Assembly (NCBI GenBank): GCA_963841885.1
Contig: CAWJEK010000016.1
Span: 124,001 to 188,000 of the forward strand
Length of the DNA: 64,000 nucleotides
Source of the DNA: Bog-756 sp963841885
Lineage (GTDB): Bacteria; Actinomycetota; Acidimicrobiia; Acidimicrobiales; RAAP-2
Direction: 5' to 3'
Shown here: piece by piece, positions 9,276-17,697 of the stretch
How the letters are laid out: each line of letters opens with the position of its first letter
Position numbering within the stretch: the stretch's first letter is position 1
Notes under the pieces: generated by a model
Databases searched by the model: none
Seen by the model: the letters and a program-made list of their open reading frames with translations, nothing else
What the model was told of the DNA's origin: nothing
Program-made: the position numbers and the translations under genes

Positions 9276-10072
9276 GTCGGCTCCCCGGGGTCGTCCGGCA
9301 CCGACAGTCCGGCGGCCTGGTCACCGAAGACCGGGTTGCCGACGTTGAAGGTGGCGAAGAGTCGGGCCAGGTCGCCCCTGGGCGTACCCGCCCGGAGCAG
9401 CTGGACGGACAGCGCCCGGGGATTCGAGCCCACGGACGGTCCGAAACAGCCGAAGCAGCCGCGGTCGACCGAAGGGCAGAGGGCGCCGCAGCCGGCCCGC
9501 GTGACCGGGCCCAGGCAGGCCGTCCCCCGGCTCACCGGGAGGCAGACCGTGCCGGCCGCCTTGCACTCCTGGCAGACCGAGTGACTCGGGAGCACCGGTC
9601 GCCGTCCGGCCAGTTCGGCGGTGATCACCTCCAGGAGTTGGGCCGCCGAGATCGGGCAGCCCTGGAGCTCGAGGTCGACCGGGACGTGGGCGGCGACCGG
9701 CGTCGAGGTCTCGAGCGACGCGAGGTACTCCGGATGGGCGTAGACGGTCCCGGCGAAGGACCCGTCGGCGGCGGAGTTCCGCAGGGCCTGGATGCCACCG
9801 GCCGTGGCGCACGCCCCGACGGTGATGAGGCGCCCGGACGAGGCCCGTACCTGGCGGATCCGTCGAGCGTCCTCGTCGGTGGTGATCGATCCCTCGACGA
9901 TCGACAGGTCGTAGGGCCCTTCGACGCTGGCTCGGGAGACCTCGGGGAAGTGGGCGAACCGGACGGCGCCGGCGATGGCCAGGAACTCGTCCTCGCAGTC
10001 GAGCAGGGTGAGCTGGCAGCCGTCGCACGACGCGAACTTCCACACGGCCACCGAGGGACGGTCGTCGCTCAC
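9272..10072 (-). CDS. [NiFe] hydrogenase small (delta) subunit
   Basis: Electron-transfer subunit of 266 residues carrying the iron-sulfur clusters between the active site and the diaphorase part. The N-terminal WKFASCDGCQLTLLDCED holds the proximal-cluster cysteines; further ligands are in VGACATAGGIQAL, LQGCPISAAQLLEV, CQECKAAGTVC, GTACLGPVTRAGCGALCP and RGCFGCFGP, enough for three clusters. There is no Tat leader, so it stays in the cytoplasm. The GTG start at 10072 overlaps TGA 10069-10071, the most natural stop for the gamma-subunit gene. Confidence 0.92.
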   Translation of the reverse strand: MSDDRPSVAVWKFASCDGCQLTLLDCEDEFLAIAGAVRFAHFPEVSRASVEGPYDLSIVEGSITTDEDARRIRQVRASSGRLITVGACATAGGIQALRNSAADGSFAGTVYAHPEYLASLETSTPVAAHVPVDLELQGCPISAAQLLEVITAELAGRRPVLPSHSVCQECKAAGTVCLPVSRGTACLGPVTRAGCGALCPSVDRGCFGCFGPSVGSNPRALSVQLLRAGTPRGDLARLFATFNVGNPVFGDQAAGLSVPDDPGEPT

Positions 10073-10961
10073 CGTCCTGCTCCAGCATCAGCCGATCGAC
10101 TCCGCCACCGAAGGGAACGACCGGGCCGTCCCGGCACACCAGCAGCGGGCCCAGCTGGCAGTGCCCGCAGATCCCGACGCCGCACTGCATGTTGCGTTCC
10201 AGCGAGACGAGGATCTGCGTCGGCTCGACCCCACGTTCGACCAGGCCACGCGCCACGAATCGCATCATGATCTCCGGGCCGCAGGTCAGTGCCCAGGCGT
10301 CGCGGGCCTCGAACGCCAGGTCGGGCAGGACGGTCGTCACGACACCGACGGGGCCGTCCCAGTCCGGTGTCCCGACGTCGACCGTCACGACCACGACGGA
10401 TCCGGACCGGCGCCACCGGTCCAGGTCGGCCTCGTACAGGATCTGGTCGGGCGAGCGGGCCCCGGCGACCACGAAGACGCGACCGTGCCCCTGCTCGCGG
10501 GCCACCAAGGCCCGGACGGCACTGCGCAGGGGCGCCAACCCGACACCGCCCGCCACCACCACCACGTCGGGGCCGTCCGGAATCCGCTCCAGGCCCCATC
10601 CCCGCCCGAAGGGGCCCCGGACCCCGACCACCGAACCGACCGGGACGTCGCAGAGCGCGTGGGTGACCGCGCCGACCTCCCTGACCGAATGCTCGATCCG
10701 GCCGGATCCGTCGTCCGTGGCCGACAGGGAGATCGCCACCTCACCCACCCCGAACGCCGTGACCATGTTGAACTGCCCGTGGGAGCCGACCGGGGGGGTC
10801 TGGCCGCCGCACGGCTCCAGCGCGAGCGTCACCACATCGCCGACCTCCACCGTCCTGGCGACCACCCGGTAGGGCTCGGGGGTCAGCGGACCGCGCCGAC
10901 GCCCGACCGCGGGTCGGGGCGGCGCCGAGGCCGTCGGCGAGAGGTCAGAGGGCGCGGCCAT
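10069..10961 (-). CDS. Hydrogenase flavin/NAD(P)-binding gamma subunit (frameshift near 3' end)
   Basis: Ferredoxin-NADP reductase-like subunit that passes electrons between the hydrogenase clusters and NAD(P). Seen: an FAD-binding barrel (SHGQFNMVTAFGVGEVAISL), a nucleotide-binding fold (VVVVAGGVGLAPLRSAVRAL), CGPEIMM, and a C-terminal iron-sulfur segment LERNMQCGVGICGHCQLGP then CRDGPVVPF. The main frame has no stop until 9321, deep inside the small-subunit gene. A single missing C near 10075 would instead end it at TGA 10069, overlapping the next start by 4 bases as elsewhere in the operon, so a frameshift at the last few codons is inferred. The ATG start at 10961 lies inside the end of the preceding gene. 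Confidence 0.82.
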
Positions 10962-11421
10962 CACCGAGCGCATGCAGGTCCAGGAGTCGTAGCCGGGCGC
11001 CTTGCAGCTGGCCCACCAGCCGCTCCACCAGTCGTTCGAGCAGCGCCACGCCGATGGCGGGATGCCGGCGGAGCTCGATCCGGAGCCGGCCCACGTCGAC
11101 GGCCACGCTGGTGACCGGCTCGAGCGCACGGGCGTCGAACTGCCAGCGGAAGGGCGGCGTGGCCCACGAGAGTCCGACCGGATGGCCGGGTCCGATCGTC
11201 TCCACCGAACGACTGCCGCCGGCCGCCTGGTGCGACTCGATGGATACCCGTCCGTGATGCACCAGGAAGAGGGTGTCCGCCTCGTCGCCCTCGGCGACGA
11301 GCAGCCGGCCCGGCTCGAAGGACTCGAGGCGGGAACAGCCGGCGACGAGCTCCGCGGCTCCTTCCGGCAGGTCCGACAGGAACGGGTGCGACCCGAGGAT
11401 CTCCCCCAACGTCGCACTCAT
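10945..11421 (-). CDS. Cyclic nucleotide-binding-domain protein in the hydrogenase operon
   Basis: A 158-residue protein made almost wholly of a cNMP-binding (CAP_ED) beta-barrel: FLSDLPEGAAELVAGCSRLES, PGRLLVAEGDEADTLFLVHHGRVSI, and the later GLSWATPPFRWQFDARALEPV. The classical RExAL-type phosphate cassette is not clear, so nucleotide binding is uncertain. There is no DNA-binding helix-turn-helix, so it is not a CRP-type regulator by itself. It sits between the beta and gamma subunits, overlapping the former by ATGA and the latter by 17 bases, so it is probably made with the enzyme. Similar genes lie in mycobacterial group 3b operons. A role as an assembly or activity sensor is inference. 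Confidence 0.8.
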   Translation of the reverse strand: MSATLGEILGSHPFLSDLPEGAAELVAGCSRLESFEPGRLLVAEGDEADTLFLVHHGRVSIESHQAAGGSRSVETIGPGHPVGLSWATPPFRWQFDARALEPVTSVAVDVGRLRIELRRHPAIGVALLERLVERLVGQLQGARLRLLDLHALGDGRAL

Positions 11422-12548
11422 GACGCCGCCACCGGAGCCGCCGCCGTGGCGCGGATGGCGGCCGCCTCCTCGGTCAGGTCGATCCCCACGGGACACCACG
11501 TGATGCACCGTCCACACCCCACGCATCCCGAACTCCCGAACTGCTCCCACCAGGTGTCGAGCTTGTGGGTGAGCCATTGGCGGTACCGGTTCGCCGTGGA
11601 CGGACGGACCGGACCCCCGTGCAGGAAGGAGTGCTCGACATCGAAGCACGAGGCCCAACGCCGATGTCGCTCCACGGATCCGGACAGGTCGGTCACATCC
11701 TTGACGTCACTGCAGAAGCAGGTCGGGCAGACGAGCGTGCAGTTGCCACACGACAGACAGCGGTCCGCCACCTCCTCCCACCGGGGATGGTCGATGTTGG
11801 TTTCGAGCAGCGCCGCGAGTCCCTCGGTGTCGAGTGCCCGACCCATCGAGGAACGGGCCGCGTCGAGGACCGCGTGCCGCTCGGCTCCGTCCCTGTCGTC
11901 CGCCGGCACCTGCGGTACCGATGCGATCACCTCGGCGCCGGCGGCGGAACCGACCCGGACGTGGAATCGGTGACCCCCCTCGGTCAACTCGGTCAGCGCC
12001 AGGTCGAATCCCGACTCCGCCGCCGGACCGGTCCCCATGGAGGTGCAGAAGCAGGTGGCGGCGGGTGCCCCGCATTCGACGACCACCACGAACGTGCCCG
12101 CCCGGCGGCCGGCGTAGCTGTCGTCCACGACCGGACCCCCCGACAGGACCCGGTCGAGGATCTCCAGGGCGGACACCTCGCAGGGGCGGATGCCGACGAC
12201 GGCCACGGGCGGCGCGGCCCCGACCGGTTCGACGACCGTCGACCGGGGATCACCGAGCGACGCCCGCCAGACGACCTCCTCGGCCGGGAAGTACTCCGAC
12301 TTCCACGAAGCGGGGCCGACGGCCCAGTCGAACAGTTTCGGGCCGCCGACACGCTCCAGCCGGTAGCTCCCGGCCGACTGTACGTCGTGCCAGCCGCGCG
12401 GCAGGTCCTCCGCCGACACCACCTCGTCGTGCTGGACCGCCCGGTCCCGCACGACCGGCCCGAGCGTCCGGTAGCCCCGGCGCCGGAGTTCCGAGACGAG
12501 CGCGTCGAAGCCGACCTCGTCGATCACCACGTCGTCCACGCCGGCCAT
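11418..12548 (-). CDS. Hydrogenase iron-sulfur beta subunit (4Fe-4S dicluster)
   Basis: A 376-residue subunit expected to carry two 4Fe-4S clusters, the beta (sulfur reductase-type) subunit of group 3b hydrogenases. Cluster motifs are CLSCGNCTLVCPTCFC near residue 255 and CVGCGRCITWCPVG near residue 345. The N-terminal two thirds (VGIRPCEVSALEILDRV, CFCTSMGTGP) is typical of this family. It heads the six-gene minus-strand operon and overlaps the cNMP gene by ATGA. The start is ATG 12548; an in-frame ATG at 12599 is an alternative, as no strong ribosome site precedes either. The 234-base divergent gap to egtB should hold the operon promoter, but I see no clear box. Confidence 0.88.
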   Translation of the reverse strand: MAGVDDVVIDEVGFDALVSELRRRGYRTLGPVVRDRAVQHDEVVSAEDLPRGWHDVQSAGSYRLERVGGPKLFDWAVGPASWKSEYFPAEEVVWRASLGDPRSTVVEPVGAAPPVAVVGIRPCEVSALEILDRVLSGGPVVDDSYAGRRAGTFVVVVECGAPAATCFCTSMGTGPAAESGFDLALTELTEGGHRFHVRVGSAAGAEVIASVPQVPADDRDGAERHAVLDAARSSMGRALDTEGLAALLETNIDHPRWEEVADRCLSCGNCTLVCPTCFCSDVKDVTDLSGSVERHRRWASCFDVEHSFLHGGPVRPSTANRYRQWLTHKLDTWWEQFGSSGCVGCGRCITWCPVGIDLTEEAAAIRATAAAPVAAS

Positions 12549-12782
12549 GTGGTCAGTCTGATGGCCTCCCGGTGCCCACCGCAGGGTCGAAGTACCCATT
12601 TGCCGGCTCCGACCGTGGCCGGCGCCGGTCGGGGCGGGCGGACGGGTCCCCCGGGCGTGCCCCCGGAGGTGCCCGATCCGCGAGCGGCATGATCGACCGG
12701 AGTTCCGGGTAAGTTCTGCCCTGGTCCCCCCGGTCAGACGGGGAGCGGCCGACGATCCCCAGGCGAGCCGGAAGGAGCGGGG

Positions 12783-14051
12783 ATGTCCGACCTCCTCACC
12801 ACCGTGGACGACCAGATGCTGGCCGAGCGGTTCGAGGCCACCCGGCGCCTGACCGAGCAGCTCGCCGCACCGCTCTCGGCCGAGGACCAGACCGTCCAGT
12901 CGATGCCGGACGTGAGCCCCACCAAGTGGCACCGGGCCCACACCTCGTGGTTCTTCGAGACGTTCCTGCTGGAGCCGTCCCAGCCCGGGTACCGGGTCTT
13001 CCATCCGGACTTCGGTTTCCTCTTCAACTCGTACTACGTGGGCGTGGGCGACCGGTACCCCCGCCCGGACCGGGGACTGATCTCCCGCCCCGGGATCGCC
13101 GAGGTCGCCGACTATCGGCACCATGTCGACTGCGGCATGGCCGACCTCCTCGGGGAGGGGCCCGACCGTCCCACCGCCGCCCTCGTCGAGCTGGGTGTCC
13201 AGCACGAGCAGCAGCACCAGGAACTCCTGCTCATGGACATCAAGCACGTCCTCTCCCGGAACCCGCTGCTGCCCGCCTACGCACCGCCCGGACCGGCGGC
13301 ATGTCCGGGCGACGGTGCGCCGACCACCTGGACGTCCCATCCGGGTGGCACCGTCCCGATCGGTCACGCGGGCGGCGGATTCGGCTTCGACAACGAGTTC
13401 CCCCGCCACCGCACCCACCTCGAGCCGTTCGCCCTGGCCGACCGGCCGGTGAGCTGTGGCGAGTGGCTGGATTTCGTGGACGACGGCGGGTACCGCCGAC
13501 CCGAGCTGTGGCTCTCCGACGGGTGGGCGACCGTCGAGTCGGAGGCGTGGAGGGGCCCGCTCTACTGGACCCGCCGCGACGACGGCTGGCGGGAGTTCAC
13601 CCTGAACGGCGAGGTGGCGGTCGACCCGAGCCGTCCTGTCTGCCACGTCAGCTATTACGAGGCCGACGCCTATGCCCGCTGGGCCGGCCACCGCCTGCCC
13701 ACCGAGGCCGAGTGGGAGGTCGTCAGCACCGCCCGGGCCGCCGAGGGCGCCGGCGCCGGCCACCTCCTCGATCCCGCCGTGCTCCACCCCGCGACCTCCA
13801 GTGGTGGTTCGGCCCCGCCGTTCGGCGACGTGTGGCAGTGGACCTCCTCGGCCTACAGCCCTTATCCGGGATTCGCCCCGGCCGAGGGCGCGGTCGGCGA
13901 GTACAACGGAAAGTTCATGGTGAACCAGTACGTCCTGCGGGGCGGATCGTGCGCCACCCCCGCCGGCCACGTCCGTCCCACCTACCGGAACTTCTTCCCA
14001 CCGTCGGCCCGCTGGGCGTTCAGCGGGCTGCGACTGGCGCGCAACATCTGA
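12783..14051 (+). CDS. egtB: Ergothioneine sulfoxide synthase EgtB
   Basis: Non-heme iron enzyme of 422 residues that joins trimethylhistidine (hercynine) to a thiol donor with O2. An N-terminal DinB-like domain supplies the iron ligands, seen as KWHRAH (His50) and QHEQQHQE (His141, His145), matching the three-His facial triad. The C-terminal half is a formylglycine-generating-enzyme-like fold (CHVSYYEADAYARWAG, LPTEAEWE, LRGGSCATP and NFFPPSARWAFSGLRLARN). The ATG start is preceded by GGAAGGAG. egtD follows 55 bases later. No egtA, egtC or egtE is beside it, so whether cysteine or gamma-glutamylcysteine is the donor is open. Confidence 0.93.
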   Translation: MSDLLTTVDDQMLAERFEATRRLTEQLAAPLSAEDQTVQSMPDVSPTKWHRAHTSWFFETFLLEPSQPGYRVFHPDFGFLFNSYYVGVGDRYPRPDRGLISRPGIAEVADYRHHVDCGMADLLGEGPDRPTAALVELGVQHEQQHQELLLMDIKHVLSRNPLLPAYAPPGPAACPGDGAPTTWTSHPGGTVPIGHAGGGFGFDNEFPRHRTHLEPFALADRPVSCGEWLDFVDDGGYRRPELWLSDGWATVESEAWRGPLYWTRRDDGWREFTLNGEVAVDPSRPVCHVSYYEADAYARWAGHRLPTEAEWEVVSTARAAEGAGAGHLLDPAVLHPATSSGGSAPPFGDVWQWTSSAYSPYPGFAPAEGAVGEYNGKFMVNQYVLRGGSCATPAGHVRPTYRNFFPPSARWAFSGLRLARNI

Positions 14052-14106
14052 CGAGCCGTCCGGGGCGGCGACACCGCCGGCCCCGCACCCGAACCGACCG
14101 GAGCCC

Positions 14107-15086
14107 ATGGACACCGTGATCCCCCCCACCATCGACGTGCACCTGACGCCGGAAGACCTGCGGGCCGCCATGGAGGCCGACGTCCGCCAGGGCCTCACCT
14201 CGTCACCCAAGCAGCTTCCACCCGTCTACTTCTACGACGACCGGGGCAGCCGGCTGTTCGACCAGATCACCCGGCTGCCCGAGTACTACCCGACCCGGGC
14301 CGAGCGGTCCATCCTGCAGGCCCACGCCAAGGACATGGTGGCGGCCGCCGGGGCCGGCACGCTGATCGAGCTCGGGGCCGGCACCTGCGACAAGTCCCGG
14401 GTGCTGCTCGACGCCATGCGCGACAACGGCCGACTCGGCACCTTCGTCCCGCTCGATGTCAGCGACACCACCCTGTGGGAGGCCGCCACGGCCATCGCCG
14501 GGGAGTACCCGGGACTGACCGTGCAGGCGGTGGTCGGCGACTTCCACCACCACCTCGAGCGACTGGACACGTCGGGCCGTCGCCTCTTCGTCTTCCTCGG
14601 GGGGACGATCGGCAACTTCACCCCTCCCAACGGTCGACGTTCCTCGACGGGTTGTCCGCGCTGATGGACCCCGGAGACTCGTTCCTGCTCGGCACCGACG
14701 TGGTGAAGGACCGGGACCGGTTGGTCGCCGCCTACGACGACTCCGCCGGGGTCACCGCCGAATTCAACCGCAACGTGCTCCATGTCCTCAACCGCGACCT
14801 CGGTGCCGACTTCGTGCCGGAGCGCTTCGCCCACGTGGCCCGCTGGAACGAGCCCGACCACCGCATCGAGATGTGGCTCCGCTCGCTCGACGCCTGTCGG
14901 GTGCGGATCGCCGACCTCGATCTCGAGGTGGACTTCGCGGCCGGCGAGGAGCTCCTCACCGAGATCAGCACGAAGTTCTCGCGCGACGCCCTGCGGGACG
15001 AGCTCGAGGCCTGCGGTCTCGTGGTAGAGGACTCCTGGGTGGCCGACGACGACGAATTCGTGCTCACCCTGGCCCGCCGACCCTGA
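14107..15086 (+). CDS. egtD: L-histidine N-alpha-methyltransferase EgtD (one frameshift)
   Basis: SAM-dependent enzyme that trimethylates histidine to hercynine, the first step of ergothioneine synthesis. Seen: YFYDDRGSRLFDQITRLPEY, the SAM loop LIELGAGTCDKSRVLLDAM, FVPLDVSDTTL and LGGTIGNFTPP. At that point (about 14628-14635) the frame shifts: one missing C in the CCC run would restore GNFTPPQRSTFLDGL and continue to VTAEFNRNVLHVLNRDLGA, IEMWLRSL and the normal C-terminus. The joined product of about 326 residues is family-sized. An intact pathway partner (egtB) upstream argues for a sequence error rather than loss of function. Confidence 0.9.
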
Positions 15087-15153
15087 TCCGACCGGCGGGC
15101 CGACCTGGCGCCGTCCGGGGAACATGCCGGGCCCGGACGGGGTTACAGGGGGT

Positions 15154-15444
15154 ATGACGATGCGAGCGACTTGGAACGGGGCCGTGCTGGCCGAGAGCGA
15201 CGACACGGTCGTCGTCGAGGGGAACCACTACTTCCCCCCGGCGGACGTCCGCCAGGAGCTCTTCGAGCCCAGTGACACGCAGACGATCTGTCCCTGGAAG
15301 GGGACGGCGAGCTACCGCACCGTGGTGGTGGACGGGTCCCGCAACGAGGATGCCGCCTGGTACTACCCCGAGCCCAAGGAGGCGGCGGCCGAGATCCTCG
15401 ACCGGGTCGCCTTCTGGAAGGGCGTCACCGTCGAAGCGGTCTGA
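15154..15444 (+). CDS. DUF427 family protein
   Basis: A 96-residue member of the DUF427 (NTP_transf_9) family, small beta-rich proteins of unknown function. Family marks are ATWNGAVLAESDDTVVVEGN, the YFPPADV stretch, CPWKGTASY and the AAWYYPEPKEAA segment, whose conserved Cys, Lys and aromatic residues could form a pocket. The ATG 15154 is preceded by a GGGGG run; an upstream ATG at 15124 would add ten residues without a ribosome site. It lies 67 bases after egtD in the same direction, possibly in the same transcript. Confidence 0.8.
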   Translation: MTMRATWNGAVLAESDDTVVVEGNHYFPPADVRQELFEPSDTQTICPWKGTASYRTVVVDGSRNEDAAWYYPEPKEAAAEILDRVAFWKGVTVEAV

Positions 15445-15465
15445 GCCCGCGGTTCCCCGGCCGGG

Positions 15466-16476
15466 TCAGTGACCGGCGGCGGCGCGCTGGCGGGACACGT
15501 CGAAGCAGGCGATGGCACCGGCGGTGGCGACGTTGAGGGACGACAGCGTCCCGTGCTGGGGGATGGCCGCCAGCTGGTCGCACCGTCGGCGGGTCAGCGC
15601 GGCCAGCCCCGACCCCTCGGAGCCGAGCACCAGCGCCACCGGCTGGTCGCCCAGGGGCAGGTCGTAGAGGGAGGTCGGTGCCTCTCCCGCCAGGCCGACG
15701 GTCACCACGCCGAGGGCCGACAGCTGCTGCAGGGCGGTCGGTACACCGGCCACCAGGGCCATGGGCAGGTACTCGATGGCGCCGACCGCCACCTTGGCGG
15801 CGGTGGGCGACAGGTGCGCCGCACGGTGCCGCGGCAGGACGATGCCCGTCACCCCGGCGCACTCGGCACTGCGCAGCACCGCCCCCAGGTTGTGGGGATC
15901 GGTGATCCCGTCCAGCACGAGCAGGAAGGGCAGCCGACCCCGCCTCGTCGGTTGACAGAGGTCCTCGAGGGGGGTGTCGGCGATCGGTCGGGCCAGGGCC
16001 ACGACCCCCTGCGACCCGTCGGTGCGCGCCGCCGCGTCGATCCGCTTGCGCGAGACGTACTCGACCTTCACCCGCCGCCGGGTGGCGAGGGCCTCGATCT
16101 CGTCCAGGATCTCGGCGGCGTCCATGCCCTCGGCCATCAGCAGTTTGGTGACGGGGCGCCGACCGGCGCTCAGCAGCTCGCGAACGGCCTGGCGCCCTTC
16201 GACCTGATCGCCACCCAACCCCACGGTCTTCGGTCCGCGGCGGATGGCGCCGTCCGCCGATCCCCCCGGACCGCGACCCCGGTCGTTGACCGACGTCCGG
16301 TCGGTCCGCCGCACGGGGGCCGCCCGGCCGGCCCGGCCCCCCGAGGCGTCCTTGGCCTTCATCCACGCGGCCTTCGCCTCGCGGCCCGTGGGCTTCGCCG
16401 CCCCCCGGGCCCCACCCTTGGGGGCCGGGGTGCGGGAACGCTTCCCCCGGCCCCCGCCGGCGGTCGCCGCACTCAT
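15466..16476 (-). CDS. rlmB: 23S rRNA (guanosine-2'-O-)-methyltransferase, TrmH/RlmB family
   Basis: SPOUT-class RNA 2'-O-ribose methyltransferase of 336 residues. A Lys/Arg/Ala-rich N-terminal extension of about 90 residues precedes the substrate-binding domain (QVEGRQAVRELL) and the catalytic knot (VLDGITDPHNLGAVLRSAE, LVLGSEGSGL, SLNVATAGAIACFDV), the three motifs of the family. The ATG start overlaps the ispF stop by 4 bases. In many actinobacteria this gene follows ispD-ispF (and cysS), as here without cysS. The exact nucleotide modified cannot be read from sequence. Confidence 0.88.
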   Translation of the reverse strand: MSAATAGGGRGKRSRTPAPKGGARGAAKPTGREAKAAWMKAKDASGGRAGRAAPVRRTDRTSVNDRGRGPGGSADGAIRRGPKTVGLGGDQVEGRQAVRELLSAGRRPVTKLLMAEGMDAAEILDEIEALATRRRVKVEYVSRKRIDAAARTDGSQGVVALARPIADTPLEDLCQPTRRGRLPFLLVLDGITDPHNLGAVLRSAECAGVTGIVLPRHRAAHLSPTAAKVAVGAIEYLPMALVAGVPTALQQLSALGVVTVGLAGEAPTSLYDLPLGDQPVALVLGSEGSGLAALTRRRCDQLAAIPQHGTLSSLNVATAGAIACFDVSRQRAAAGH

Positions 16477-17012
16477 CGGATGCTCCGCCCGGAGGCCCCG
16501 CCGTCGTCCACCGACGGGTCGGCCGCCGCCAGGAGCACGACCGCCGTACAGGCGATTCCCTCGGCCCGCCCCAGGGCGCCGAGGCCCTCCGCCCGGGTGG
16601 CCTTGACGTTGACCGGTGCCCCGAGCGCGCCGCCCAGCCGTTCGGCCATCCGCCCCACGTGGGGGGCGAGTCGGGGTCGCTCGGCCACGACCGTGCAGTC
16701 GGCGTTGACCGGGACCCACCCGGCGGCGGCGGCCAGGGCCACGACCCGCTCGAGCAGTCCGATCGAGTCTGCCCCCGACCAACGTGGGTCGGTGTCGGGC
16801 ATGTGCCGCCCGAGGTCCCCCAGTCCGGCCGCCCCCAGGACCGCGTCGGCGACGGCGTGGGCCACCGCATCGGCGTCCGAGTGTCCGGCGAGCCCGGTGG
16901 CGTCGTCGCCGCCGATCACCACGCCCCCCAGCACCAGGGGCCGGCCGGGGTCGACGCTGAACGGGTGGACATCGATGCCCTGGCCGACACGGAGGGCCGG
17001 CACCGGGCTCAC
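16473..17012 (-). CDS. ispF: 2-C-methyl-D-erythritol 2,4-cyclodiphosphate synthase
   Basis: MEP-pathway enzyme of 179 residues making the cyclodiphosphate from CDP-ME 2-phosphate in isoprenoid synthesis. Metal ligands appear in GQGIDVHPF (Asp, His) and GLAGHSDADAVAHAVADA (His); MPDTDPRWSGADS and VKATRAEGLGALGRAEG are typical. The GTG start overlaps the ispD stop by 4 bases and its end overlaps rlmB, so ispD-ispF-rlmB are translationally linked. Confidence 0.95.
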   Translation of the reverse strand: MSPVPALRVGQGIDVHPFSVDPGRPLVLGGVVIGGDDATGLAGHSDADAVAHAVADAVLGAAGLGDLGRHMPDTDPRWSGADSIGLLERVVALAAAAGWVPVNADCTVVAERPRLAPHVGRMAERLGGALGAPVNVKATRAEGLGALGRAEGIACTAVVLLAAADPSVDDGGASGRSIR

Positions 17013-17683
17013 GTCGGCGCTCCGGTCAGCAACGTCCCGGCCAGCACCAGGTCCTCGGCGCGGGTGAGCTTGAGGTTGCGCGGGTCGCCGGGCACGGTGC
17101 CCACCACCCGCCCCGCCGCCTCCAGGAGCCCGGCGTCATCGGTGGCGTCCCCTCCCCCGTGGTGGGCCGCCCGCAGCGCCTCGGCGGCGAACGCCTGGGG
17201 GGTCTGCACGGCCACCAGCCCGTCCCGGTCGACGGTGCCCACCACCCGGTCGCCGACGACCCGCTTGAGGGTGTCGGCCACCGGTACCACCGGCACCGCC
17301 CCGTCGACGTCACCGGACCGCACCGCGGCGACCACCGCGGCGAACAGCTCGGCGCCGGCCAGCGGTCGGGCGGCGTCGTGGACGACGACCACGTCGGCGT
17401 CTTCGGGGACCACGGCCAGCCCGGCGCGGACCGACTCGGCCCGGGTGGCGCCCCCGGCCACCACGGTCGTGGCCCCGAACGCCGACTCCCCGGACGCTCC
17501 CGGCGCGGGCAGGCCGTCGTCGTCGCCGGGGCCGGCGGCGGGCACGACCAGGACGACGCCGTCGGCCACGGAGCGGGCGGCGCGGACCGACCAGGCGACC
17601 ACCGGCTGCCCGGCCAGAGGGAGGAACTGCTTGCGGCCGCCGAACCGGCGACCCGATCCGCCGGCCACCACGATGGCCCACAC
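17009..17683 (-). CDS. ispD: 2-C-methyl-D-erythritol 4-phosphate cytidylyltransferase
   Basis: MEP-pathway cytidylyltransferase of 224 residues. The CTP loop AIVVAGGSGRRFGGRKQFLP is at the N-terminus; VVHDAARPL and VQTPQAF, then DDAGLLEAAG and NLKLTRAEDLVLA, are family hallmarks. The GTG start at 17683 lies 14 bases after carD, in the usual actinobacterial order carD-ispD-ispF. Confidence 0.95.
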   Translation of the reverse strand: MWAIVVAGGSGRRFGGRKQFLPLAGQPVVAWSVRAARSVADGVVLVVPAAGPGDDDGLPAPGASGESAFGATTVVAGGATRAESVRAGLAVVPEDADVVVVHDAARPLAGAELFAAVVAAVRSGDVDGAVPVVPVADTLKRVVGDRVVGTVDRDGLVAVQTPQAFAAEALRAAHHGGGDATDDAGLLEAAGRVVGTVPGDPRNLKLTRAEDLVLAGTLLTGAPT

Positions 17684-17697
17684 GGGCCCGGTTCGGC

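Noticed and set aside
12549..12782. Promoter boxes in the hydrogenase/egtB divergent gap
   Set aside because: No hexamer pair with proper spacing stood out above background on either strand, so none was annotated apart from the egtB ribosome site.
13300..14051. EgtB C-terminal domain as the formylglycine-generating enzyme for the sulfatase
   Set aside because: The fold is shared, but the His-triad DinB domain and the egtD neighbour identify it as EgtB, not an FGE.
14600..14660. Programmed frameshifting in egtD
   Set aside because: No slippery heptamer with a downstream structure typical of programmed sites; the same type of indel occurs in unrelated genes in the first 35 kb, so sequence error is more likely.
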